A stretch of DNA of 64,000 nt from Cucumis sativus (Eukaryota; Streptophyta; Magnoliopsida; Cucurbitales; Cucurbitaceae), in the NCBI RefSeq assembly GCF_000004075.3, contig NC_026657.2, positions 1,116,001 through 1,180,000 on the forward strand, given 5' to 3'. The position numbers and the translations under genes were made by a program. This document shows positions 32,834-44,342 of this stretch, one piece after another. The notes beneath the pieces were generated by a model, which saw nothing but the letters and a program-made list of their open reading frames with translations, made no database searches and had not been told where the DNA came from. Position 1 is the first letter of the stretch. The number at the start of each line of letters is the position of its first letter.

Positions 32834-35800
32834 ATGAGCTTTCAAGATATCGAGGCTGGTCGCCCCTTTGCTTCTTCGAGGAGAGACCTCATCAATGGCA
32901 AACAAGATCCTACGCAAGCTGTTGCTTCCGGTATATTTCAGATTAATACTGCTGTTGCTACGTTTCAAAGGCTTGTTAATACCTTAGGTACACCAAAGGA
33001 TACGCCTGAGCTACGCGAGAAGCTGTGAGTTTCTTTTTTTTTGGTTTTCTGTTGTTAGGGTTTCTGAATTGTATGATTTGTCGATGACATCCATGCGCGT
33101 TTTCAATGGATTATTGAATTTTGTCAATTTTTATTTGTTTGTTAAATTTTTTAACTTCTTTTTCTTTGACGAGGGTTCAATGATGTGGTTTGCTTCATGT
33201 TGATTGTTTCCGTACAAATTTTACGTTTCTTTATAGTTTTGTCTTGTATGTTATCCGCGGCGTTTGTTTTTCCTCTGCTGAAGGGATTCTCTAGGAGAAA
33301 TTTCTGTTCGTCGAGAAGATCTGCATGGGAGATATACATGGTTTGGACTGGGCCATCTTGTCCTTGGGGGAAGGGTATCCTATTCCTACATTTCAATGCA
33401 GTTCCAGTTTCTAGAGCTCTAAGTGTTTGTCTCTCTGCAGTTTTGTTGGGAGCAGTATTGGAAGATAACAGAAACTATCTGAGATATTGTCAGTCCACTC
33501 GTTTGGTAATAGAAACCATATGAGGCTAGGCCACGACCTCGTCTAATGGGTTCATGTACGCGTGTGTACATATGTTGACGAAGGTTTCTTCTAGTGGTTT
33601 GAAGCCTCTTGGGTTAAGAGATGAGAATAACGATGTAGGTATTAGATAAGGAACAACTGTCTCAAAGCTACATCATGAATGTTATTTTTGTTCAATGCTA
33701 TGTATTTCATCATACAAAAGGCATACTATTTCTCTCGATCTCAACCACCCTAATTATTGCTATAGCTGCATTGGCTCAAATTCTCTAGCCCCCAAGGTCA
33801 ATTGGACATATCTTTGAATATTTTTTCGTTTCTTTATGCCAAATCATCCTTGAAGTAGTCTCCTCAGACCTTAGCTTTCTGCTTAAGAATTTAACCAGGG
33901 AAGAAGTTGTTTGATTTCTTCTTGTGTACTCTTGGGGAAATACCACTTGGCTTTGAAAGGTCTTTAGAGGTTTTCTCACACTCGGTTGCTGTAGGGACTT
34001 AAAAAAGAACTAATCACTGTCTTCATTGTTGCTTTACAAGTTTCATGCCAGCACAACTATAAATGGAATTTGCAATAGTAGGGCTTGTAGAAAAAGAAAA
34101 AAAAAAAAGGAACTGCTAGACTCCTCACTCCGAACATTCTATCTCTTTTAACATGATATACACAAGTATGGTTCTATATGGTTTGTAGCATTGTTTTCTC
34201 TAATATGATATTGTGATATGTTCACTAGCATACACAAAACCATCTTTCCCTTCAATATTTATTTTTTAATGCAGATAAAGAAATTTCAAAATACGTAGGA
34301 TCTCATGGTAATTTCATTCTTTATTTTCGTGTGCCATTGTTATAAAATTGTAATGATGGTGGTTGTGTCCATGCAATGATTTATAATTATGAACTTCTAA
34401 CTTCATAGAACTGTTGGAAATAACTTTTTTTTAAATAAAATATGATTTTATATGACTATTACTCATTATTGAGTAATTAGATTTGCCTTTCAATTATCTT
34501 AGGCATCATAATTTTATTTGTCTTCAATTTCTGTGTTGATTTTGTTTCCTCTATAAAAAAAAAAATAATCCTTTGTTTGTCCTCCCCCCCTTGCAGGCAC
34601 AAGACGAGGTTACATATTGGACAGTTGGTTAAAGACACCTCTGCTAAACTTAAACAAGCCAGTGATATAGATCATCATGCTGAAGTGAATGTAAGACTCT
34701 TCTTAACACTCCTCTATCCAGAATCCCCCACCCCCAATTGATGAGGACGGAGTATGAAAATATGAGTTAGGGCATGAAATGCATTAGATATCTATCAGTA
34801 ACTTGACAATTTATCCCTCTCCTACTTTCTCAAATGTAATAATTCTGCAGGCCAGCAAGAAAATTGCAGATGCTAAACTTGCGAAAGATTTTCAAGCAGT
34901 GTTGAAAGAGTTTCAGAAGGCTCAACGACTTGCAGCCGAGAGGGAAACAGCATATTCACCTTTTGTTCCCCCAACTGTTCTACCTTCTAGGTATGTCTGG
35001 TTTATTATAAACATGTACTTTAAAAGAGAATAAAGAAAGAGTAATTTCATTTTATCAAAAGAGGAGGGATGTGAAAACGAGTAAGCTATTCATCCAAAGA
35101 AACACGTGGGGTTGCTCCTTATAAGTTATTTGCACGAAGTTATCTGTTGATTACAGATTTACTTGTGAATATTGATTTCCCTTGGTTTGAATACTTTATT
35201 ATAATTATTAACATTGAAGTGCATTATGGTTTTGGTTGGAACCTATATACAGCTACACAGCTTGGGAGGCAGATGCAAGCTCAGAAAAGAATCTCGAACA
35301 GCGTGCCCTTCTTGTGGAATCCAGGAGGTAACAGTTTGTTCTCTGCATTTTGTTGCTAGCTGATTGTTTGTTGGGGGATATTAAGAACTTCGGGAAGTAT
35401 AATGTTTATGCTGTTGAATATAGGTTTCAAATACTCTAACTATGTACTGATGAAATGATGTTGGAGTTGGACCCAGCATGCAAGAACATGATTTCATACA
35501 AGCACATAGTGCCAAGAACTGCTTATAGGAGCTAATTTTCCCTTGTCCATTAGGGGTTTTTTCTCCGTGTTACTTTGTTGCAAAAAACAAAGTACTGCAT
35601 AAATCACCAGTAGCAAATGATAAAATGAAGTCTAATTATCGTGGCACTACTCTTTTTTCTTATTAGCTTCTTTTTCTTCTTAGCAAGTAATAAAAGGGAG
35701 TGAAACTATCGTGGCACCACTCTCTTTTTTTATTAGCTTCCTTTTCTTGCTTGTCAAATACAAATAGTGAATCCTAGGTTCCTTAGGATTTGGCGATGTG

Positions 35801-36920
35801 CTGTGCTGCATAATGTTTTCTGCCATGCCAGATACAACTTATCTAAAATTTGCTCCCTCTTTCCTACATAGCAACTTGATTTCAATTTTCCAGGTACACG
35901 AATTTCTTCTAATTCTGATATATGGTGTGTGCAGGCAAGAGGTCTTGCTGTTGGACAATGAAATAGCCTTCAATGAGGCAATAATTGAGGAAAGAGAGCA
36001 AGGCATTCATGAAATCCAGCAGCAAATTGGAGAAGTGAATGAAATTTTTAAAGATCTTGCAGTTCTAGTTCATGAACAGGGGGCCATGATTGGTAAGTTA
36101 CTTTAGTTTGTAAGGTTGCAGATTCTTTGTGTAGCTCAAGTTATTCATGTATATATCACCACGGTTGTAGATGATATTGGATCCAACATAGAGGGGGCAC
36201 ATGCTGCAACGTCACAGGGAACAACCCAGCTTGTAAAAGCTTCAAAGACACAAAGATCGAATTCATCTCTGGTGAGTCCTTACTGTTTCCTTATACTCTT
36301 CAGGAATTTATTATACTTATTATTTTTTATAGTGCCTCTGTATTGCAAGTCCTGGGCTATTAGCGGACGGTACAAAGTCTTCATTTAGTTCTGATGTTCG
36401 CATTAGGATAGGAGGGCAAAAACTCATAGGAGGGTAGAAGAGAGTGACACCCATTACCACTTCCGATTACATTTAGAGCTCTTAGAAGTTGGTTGAAGCT
36501 ATGTTTAATTTATCGAAGCAAAACTTGCATACCTAACATCCATCTCATGCTCATGAATTGAATATTGAATTTCTTCTCTTCTCATTTCATTTGGAACATG
36601 GTTTTAATATCACTGTGCAACTCGAAACTACCTCAATCACGTTAGAGAATTTCCCTTTAATCAAGAGGAACCCTACAACAGTATAAGCATAACATAAACC
36701 TTTCCAACGAAATGATAATCAACTCCTTAATATCAAGAAGGGGGAGTTTTGAATCATGATTGAGTTAGTTTCACTTTTATCACAGGAAGAGAAAAACAAC
36801 GAACATAGGGGAATTCTCTTGTCTAAAATTTTGTGGTTTTGATTTGATTGACAGGCTTGCTTACTTTTGGTGATATTTGGTATTATCCTCCTCATTGTGA
36901 TCATAATAGTTGTTGCTTAA
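32834..36920 (+). CDS. SYP22: Qa-SNARE syntaxin of the SYP2 group (SYP22/VAM3-like)
   Basis: Seven exons: 32834-33024, 34597-34690, 34851-34990, 35253-35327, 35935-36092, 36171-36271, 36855-36920, encoding 274 residues (Arabidopsis SYP21/22 are about 270-280). SYP2 syntaxins drive fusion at prevacuolar compartments and the vacuole, with VTI1, SYP5 and VAMP7 partners. The N-terminus ([11 protein letters not shown]) is typical of the group. An Habc helical bundle occupies about 20-155. The SNARE motif (about 178-240) has the zero-layer glutamine at 215 in [13 protein letters not shown]-terminal tail anchor spans 254-273 ([20 protein letters not shown]) and only Ala follows. All junctions are GT-AG and keep frame. 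The SYP22 label rather than SYP21 or SYP23 is by resemblance. BPA1-like and HSFA1 neighbours repeat the Arabidopsis arrangement. Confidence 0.96.
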
Positions 36921-39163
36921 AAAGAAAGAAGTATGCATTGACTTGACTCAAGAAACTTGCTGCTGTTGTAGCAAACATCAATTCTCTCTCCTGTTAGTTT
37001 CTTTTGATAAAGTTTTACAATTGTGTCTTGAGATCCTTGCCTTCTAGGGAAAGGGAAGGGGTTGTGAAGGGGCTCTATGTATACTATGTCGAGAACCCGC
37101 CTTCGAAGTATACACATCGCTTCTATCAGGTCGACCATTTCTCTCTTCCGTTTGAAAATGTTATAACCTCTGTTTGTGTGAAAGGGTGTGTACAACCTGT
37201 GCTTGTTTCTTCTTTTTATTTATTTTTTTCTCTCCCTATTTTAAATTATTCAATTATATTGATAAAATTATTTTTCTTCTCCTCCTCTCTACTATACGGT
37301 TGCACACAAAGCATTTTAACCTCATTTCCATCTTGGCTAGTAAAATGTGAGGGAGAGACACCGAGCTTTCTCTCTCTCCCTTGCTCACTCTACGGTTGAG
37401 ATCGGTTTGGCATTCGATTTTTCAGGATGTTCTTTTCTTTGAAAAAAAATGAATTCATAATCAAAGTCAAAGGTACAAAAACCCATCATCAGCCTCATTT
37501 AGTCTATTTAACCAAGGTGGATGAAGAATGTGTGTGTGGGTTTATTTGTTCCATAGCTTTGTTTCTAATTGTTCTATTGCCATTAATAGGTTTTGCGTGT
37601 CCATTAAAATAAAAATATTGCTAGATGGTTAAGCATTAGATGGTTAAAAATGTTAGTATTTCAATTAGAAAGCATTTGCAAATTTTTCTTAATGCGAAAA
37701 ATAGAATGTAGCAAAGCGTAGACGCACCTCTCAAAGTTTATTAGATTCTTTGTTGCAATTCTTTCTTTGAAAAATATATAACTCTAAAATTGCTATCTAT
37801 TACCAGAATTGCAATTACTCTTCACATTTATTTAACGAAATCTTAGTTCACATACTCTAAAAAACTTTTAGCATTTTCGTTTGCAAAAAAAAAAAGAAAA
37901 AGAAAAGACTGTTTTTGTCCAAAAACATTGTTATCTTTCTAACATGAAAACGATTATATCATAATAAATATTAGCTTGAAAGTAAACAAATTAAAAGGTA
38001 AGTTCAAGGGCTTACTAATAATAATTGAAAATTGTCAACACGAGCTTATCTGTTTGTTTTTTTATAGGAGATTTTGAGTTCAAATTCCTTCCTCAAGAAG
38101 CAAAGGAAGAAAAAAACAGTTATTGAAAATTGTAAATATAGTATATTTTTAATTGATTTTGATTGGTTTACTAGTTTTAGTAATTGGCCTATTAATTTTC
38201 AAACATACCACTGTATAATTGCTACATTTGCTGAAAACACATCAAGTGACCATGCATTAATGTCCAAAATCTATCATATTTTAGATTTAAGTTTGAACAT
38301 TAAAAATATATAGTTTTCTTTAAATCTTCCCAATATGTGAAGATCTCAACTTCTCTACCATGACGTAGCAAAAAGATCAAAAACAAAAATTTCTAAGCAC
38401 TTTCCAGAAAGCTTGTCCGACACTAAACAAATTAGCAATGCTTGTCCGACACTAAACAAATTAGCAGGACTTTTAGAATTTTTAGTAAAAAGACTCATCA
38501 ATCATTATAAGAACGCTCTCTTGAACAATATTTCATGGTATCCAAAGTGAATGAACACATGCAAAGGCAAAATGTACTAAAAATAACATTTGCTATAATC
38601 AACCATTAGTACGATGCTAACAATTAACTGGGAATCAACATCCTGTTCGAAAAGCTCTTAAAACGGATTGGCACCAACCGAAATTGATATTATTGCCTCC
38701 AAAGTAACAAAACCCTGTAATATCAATAACTTTCAATTCCATCTCTTTCAATCCAAGAGGCTGAGAGAATCTAAAATTCATCTGAAGACAATATGATAAC
38801 CGTCAACATCATTGCTTATAGTATTTACAGACCTTACCGCAATATTCTAGCCAAATAGCTTCGTAAAGTGGACAAAAGATATGAAAGAGGGTGTTAATCC
38901 ATCAAAAGTCTTTTCTCCACGACCATTGAAGGGCAACCTGTAGAAGGAAGTTGAGAAACCATCGCTAAAATATGGATAAAGGTAAGAAAAAGTTGGATAT
39001 TGTAAGAATGGACATCTGACTATGTGTAGAAATAAGCAGCTAAAAAGGAGGTATTTGAAGAGCACGATCTTATTATTATGAATACAGAAGTTAAAAGTGA
39101 ATTCATCATTTCCAATTTACCTTAATCGGTCATTTGAAACTAATTTACATTTGACGATCAAGT
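36921..39163. other. Convergent intergenic region between syntaxin and HSF genes
   Basis: This holds the 3' ends of both genes. A palindromic pair of GTATAC sites (near 37077 and 37109) encloses a short hairpin in the likely syntaxin 3' UTR. From about 37.2 to 38.8 kb the sequence is AT-rich and contains one clean 29-base-period duplication but no gene. Confidence 0.5.
38411..38466. repeat. Tandem duplication, 29-base period
   Basis: The unit beginning GCTTGTCCGACACTAAAC occurs at 38411 and 38440 with 27 identical positions. The identity suggests it is recent. Confidence 0.85.
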
Positions 39164-42100
39164 TCAAACCCTTTTAATTTCTGAAGTGAGAAGGCCCATC
39201 TGTTCTGTAAGTTTATCCACATGTTTAGATTTGTCCCATGCATTTTCTGCCAGTTGCATATCGTTTGTCTTTGGTAACCCTCCTCCAACCAGAAAATCAA
39301 CCTCATCATCCTGACATGGACTTTGCACAAGCAAATCATCCCAAAAGTTGGAATTATCTAGCAAGGCATCGATGTCAGCATCAGGGGACATGTTATCAAT
39401 ATCTATAGGAATAGTTCCGTTGGCATCCAAAAAATTCGGACTTATAAATGCACCATTTCCTGCCTCAGGCACCCTATAATCCACTTCAGGAACATCAAGA
39501 ATGTTCTCAGACACCATTTCAGATAAATGGGAAAGCTCAGGCATTATTACATCTGTCTCAGAAACTGATAAGGAAGAAGCTTCTCGTGCCCCTGGACCCC
39601 GCACGGCGTTAAGAGCAAAGGGAGAAGCTGAAATGTTGTCAGAATTTGTAGCTTGAGGTGACGATTGGATTTCTGATTTGGTTGTTGAGGGGCCATGAGG
39701 AACACCAGAAGCAACTGAATTAAAAGATGAGGTTGGAGGTACCTCTTGAAGAGTCACGCCTGATACAGAACTGGAAGAGTTCCCATTGTCCATTGCTGCA
39801 CACTGCGATTGCAAACCATCACGAATTAGAAAATTGTCGGTATTGTGGTTCGATGGTTCCAAATGTGAAGTATCCACTTTCATTATCTGCCTCAGCATTG
39901 TTTTTGCTGCCTCATTCATGAGAGGTTGATACTTCACAATTTGCCCATCTGGAACAGGAGAATGATCAGACTCGGCAATTCCATCCTGCTTTAGCCTTCG
40001 CTTTTTATTAGCCTCACTTATGCGTCTAGTACTTTCATTTTGCTGCTGCACAAACTGAGCCAAAAAGCCAGGGCTCTGCACAGCCTTGGCAAGGAATGAC
40101 ATCATCTGCTGTTGTCGCTGCTCCATCCCCTGTAGACGCTGTACCATAGTTTGCAGCTGGTTGTCAGTAGTCTGTTGCTGCTGCCTCAGTCTCACAAGTT
40201 CCTGCATGAGTACATTTTTGTCTCTTTTAAGCCTCTCAACCTCTTCCTCCAAACCAAACTTACCAACTTCCACACAAGCTCCAACTGAGGAACTTTGTCC
40301 GTGAGACTGCTGTGGTTGTTGCTGACTTTGCCCATGGACAGGTTTTCGCCGGGTAATACTCTTAAGCAGATGTTTCTGACCTCTTAAGAAGCCTTCGTTA
40401 GCAAATTCCCAACGGTCTGGATCAACTTTCCTGAATCCCTGGTTAAACAATATAAACAACCAAGTACATTGGAGGAATCAAACTGGAAACGTGTGGGTAA
40501 GCAAAAAGAATGAACATTAAAGGAAAACAGATAACTGGACACGTATTTACACAGAAAGGAACTGCAACTATGAGTGCTCTTATTTAATACTTTCTCTGTG
40601 AAGTTGCTCTACAATTTCATCGAGGGAGATGCTACACTTCCTACTACCCTTGATGGGTTTATTTGGAAAGCCAAACACAGCAAAATGTTTCCTCTTGGTC
40701 TATTATGTAAGCATACTTAGAAATAAAGCACCAAAATTAATGAAACGTCGCCATCTGCTGTGGAACTTTTAACGTTTTTAGGGTCTTCCATCTTCATGGG
40801 GAAATGATCCAAGAGGTAGTTTAAGTTTGCTTATAGGAGGTATACAATTTGAGAGAACAAACTACGAAATTATAGAAGGAAAACGTGGCTCATGCTCTCT
40901 TCTAGGAGACTTGGTTGATGACAAGGGAAAATCTTGCAAAATTCCTAGTCAGGAGCTGGAATTTGGTGTTTTTTTTATCTTTCCTCTTCTTTGAGTTATC
41001 TTTCCATTTCTTTTCGTAGTTGCAGTGTAGCACCATGACCAATGTAGCTATCAATGAGATCCAGTTTCCCTTTATTTCTTTATTTTTAAAAAAGAAAACT
41101 TAAGTATTTCACCATGTGGAAGAAGAACCTAATATTTAAGAAACTTTCCATCCTTAAATGAAATTCCCTATTATGCTAGGAAAAGCCCATTTAATATCAC
41201 CAGATAACTGAACATATATTTACACTACAGGAACTGGAGCGTCAACTTCTACACTTGATATTTAGGAGAAATTTTAAAAAGGCCACCAAATTAGCCTGAG
41301 CAAAAGAAGACATATAGTAATAAAATTAAAGTTGAAAAAACATAGTAAATATAGAACTCGTACCAATGTGAGGAAAAGTAAGAATAGACTCCCCATCATC
41401 CTTTGTATCTTTAGGCTGACCTTACACTTCCTAGCATCCTTTGTATCTTAGGTTGACCTTAAAGAATATGGTAGCTACAAAACTCTTACAGAACTTTTAT
41501 CTATCCAAATCTCCCATACCCTTGCTTAACGCATATTCCTCGAGTGATTTACATTTTCTTGCGAATTTTTACTGCACAGAATCTAAAACTGAGCTCTGCT
41601 ACTCTTCAAATAATTTGTTTGAAAGATCAAGTTAAATTAATAATAAATTACTGGATAACCAAGGAGACTCCTAGCCAAACACTTGAAGCAAAAGGAAAAT
41701 AAAAGAGAAAATGGAATCCATCTTCATAAAATAATTGCTCATAGGATTCCAAGGGGATGCTTCGAAGATAGTCAATAAGAGACAGATGAACAGTCGGGAT
41801 GACAGTCCGTTCTTCCACATATGAGTTGAAGGGATATCTTCTTAATAACATATCCACCCTCTCTCTCCTTGAACTTCGAAATCTTTATTAAGGAAACATC
41901 TTGAAGTGACCATCCGAGGAAAGAAGAGATGAGAGAACGATTGTCTTCACTGGCATTTTCTACATTTTGATTGAACCACCACTCAACAGCTATCCAAGAA
42001 CTTCAAACACTCATAAGGTTATTATACTCCACTTACTCCACCCCTTAAATAAGCCCCATTTAGCTCACTATCATCATAAGGAATAAAAGCCGAGTTTTAC

Positions 42101-43457
42101 TAAGACCCCTGTTTTTAAAACTTCATACCAACTAACACAATTTCTGCCACTACCATTGGTTACTTCGTCCATCCCAATGGAAACGTTCCCCTATTCTGTT
42201 TCAGCATCTAACTACCTTAGAAAGTAATTTGATCAGAGATAACTGTTACAATGGGACATTAGAAGGTACAAATTGAACAAGAGTCGATCTGCCTCCATTC
42301 CCTATAGAAGTAAAACTTTATCGAAAACATAATCCTTTCATCGATGGGATGAAAGTACATATACGATAAAACCCATCCAGTGTGTTACAAAAAAAACTAT
42401 CCCAATGGGTAGAAGCAAACTTCCGCCCGTGCATAGTAATTAGAGTTCTTCTGCTTGGCCTTATTTTCCATGAATGATTAAGTTTGAGCTATTTGTAATA
42501 TTTTCTCTTACCTTTGATGCATTTCTTGTTTTCATTGTTTCCAATGGAAGTCTTGTTTCCATTTCTAGAAAAAAAATGACCAAAGACAACTGCTGTATTT
42601 CCCATGTACTAAAACTAAGGGCGGAACGGTCATCCACACAACAGTAACAAATCAATGAAGCCTATTACAAAACTATCAAAAGAATGACGGACTGCCCAAG
42701 AATAGTGACCCCTACATTGACACATGCAAGTATATTATGCGAATTCACCAGCACTCGGAATTCTCAAACCCACAAATTCTACCAAAAGCCCATGCTTCTA
42801 ATATACAGCTCTTGATGTACCTAGAGTCTAAAATCATCTCAAAAACCCTAGAGAAAACACCCACCCTAAACATTAAATTATTTTACAAAGAAGACCACAC
42901 ATTCAAGACGACAAAACAAACGCACCTTAAAAAAAAGCAACCTAAAACATAAAACGCAGACTACCAATTCCATCCCACGAATTCAATCGATTCCTAGCAT
43001 CCACCGTTTTAACGAAACATCAACCCGATGGCCATTAACCATAATTAATTTCAATCTTAATCTCATTAGCACTCCATCAAACACTAACAATTTGCAAAGA
43101 TCAAACTAAATCAAATAATTCTTAATTCAACATAAAACTTCAAAATATGGAATAAAAGTAAGCAGAATATCATACATAAGTGTTGAGCTGCCTGACGAAA
43201 CTGGAGAAGTTATTATGCTTGAAGTATTTGGGCAAAAGATCCCTAGCGAACTCAGGCGGATTCCAAACCACAAAACTATTATTGGTAGGGCTCCAGGACA
43301 CAACCGCATCGGTAGCCGGGTCATCCACCATATCATATGTCTTACTCAGAAACGGTGGAGGCGCGCTAGAATTAGTAATAGGAGCCGGAACCGTCGGATG
43401 AGAGTTTCCACTCCCGGAAGCCAATCCAGAATCACAGCCATTAGCAGTCCCGTCCAT
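39164..43457 (-). CDS. HSFA1: Class A1 heat-shock transcription factor
   Basis: Minus strand, exons 43457-43176 and 40438-39164, 518 residues. HSFA1 proteins are master activators of the heat response: they trimerise and bind heat-shock elements. The DNA-binding domain covers about 33-127. It is split by the intron between NTY (92-94) and GFRKVD, the site conserved across the HSF family. A glutamine-rich HR-A/B oligomerisation region spans about 155-227 with the long class A spacer. A bipartite-type NLS core NKKRRLKQ is at 238-245. An AHA activator motif NFWDDLL is at 458-464, preceded by an acidic DIDALLD stretch. The C-terminal nuclear export signal is LTEQMGLL (504-511). The AHA plus NES tail marks subclass A1. 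The 2.7-kb intron contains a small tandem duplication. A 14-codon uORF sits in the leader. Confidence 0.97.
41398..41462. repeat. Imperfect direct repeat in the HSFA1 intron
   Basis: CATCCTTTGTATCTT followed by AGG-TGACCTTA appears at about 41398 and again about 39 bases later, with one base inserted and one changed. It looks like a local duplication with no visible function. Confidence 0.75.
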
Positions 43458-43520
43458 CTCAGGGTCAAGAAACACAAGAACAAAAAGAAATAACAAACAA
43501 TTGAAACAGAAAATAGAGAA

Positions 43521-43565
43521 TCAGAAAATTAGGGTTTGGAAATGTGAGAAACGGAGAAATCCCAT
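43521..43565 (-). promoter_or_regulatory. Candidate uORF in the HSFA1 leader
   Basis: On the minus strand, ATG at 43565 opens a 14-codon frame that ends in TGA at 43521, 63 bases before the main start codon. It is the only upstream ATG in the 250 bases before the start. Whether it is transcribed depends on the unknown start site. Confidence 0.4.
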
Positions 43566-44227
43566 GTTCAGGAGGTAAAAGGGGTTCGAATTGAAGATGA
43601 AATGAGAAGAATATGAGGGTTTTGGAGGTGAAGAATGAAGAAGAAATGGCGGATGAGAGATTGAAGGAGGATTTTACAGAGAGACTGAAAATGAGAGTGG
43701 TCGTACGGACTAGACACCGAAACGAAGACGAAGCTGACCGACTTGCCCTAAATGGAAATCCAAACTATTAAACGACGCCGTCTTGAAAAATGTTGACCTC
43801 CGACGACGTCGTGTCATTGTTTTGACCATCCATTCTTATTTTGAGGCGATGCTTAATACTCAAAATTATATACGCATACGTTTTTGTTTCCTAGAAGTAA
43901 ATAAATAACCAGAGGAGTAGAGTGTTACCGTAATTACTTAAATTAGAAGAGTGTTAAAAAAAACACAGAGTAATCGAAGACAAAACAAAAAATTATCATA
44001 CTTCATGATTAATTGATTGAAAATAGTTCAAAATAAAATGAGTTTTGTATAACCACTGAGCCCAAAATATTTATTTAAACATGAGTTTTGAATACATTAG
44101 GTTACAAACTCATCCATCTACTCATCACTAAACACTAAACACTCCTTAGAGCAATCACCCTACCCAACAATTGGAATTGTTTTACATAAAAACCAAAATA
44201 AATTAGTACTTTAGTGTATTTCGTCCA

Positions 44228-44342
44228 TTATTGGGCTTTCGGCCCACGATCAATATGGGCCTAAGTTTTGAGATTAGACCCCACTGATGAAACTAAACAT
44301 TGGGCCTAACACGGATCAATTTTTGTCAAATTGAGCCCAATT
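44228..44342. promoter_or_regulatory. Cluster of GGGCC/GGCCC (site II-type) elements
   Basis: TTGGGCTTTCGGCCCA, ATGGGCCTAA, TTGGGCCTAA and GAGCCCAATT lie within 115 bases, in a region otherwise very AT-rich. TGGGCC/site II motifs are typical of promoters of housekeeping genes regulated by TCP factors. The cluster lies about 770 bases upstream of the HSFA1 start codon. Confidence 0.4.
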
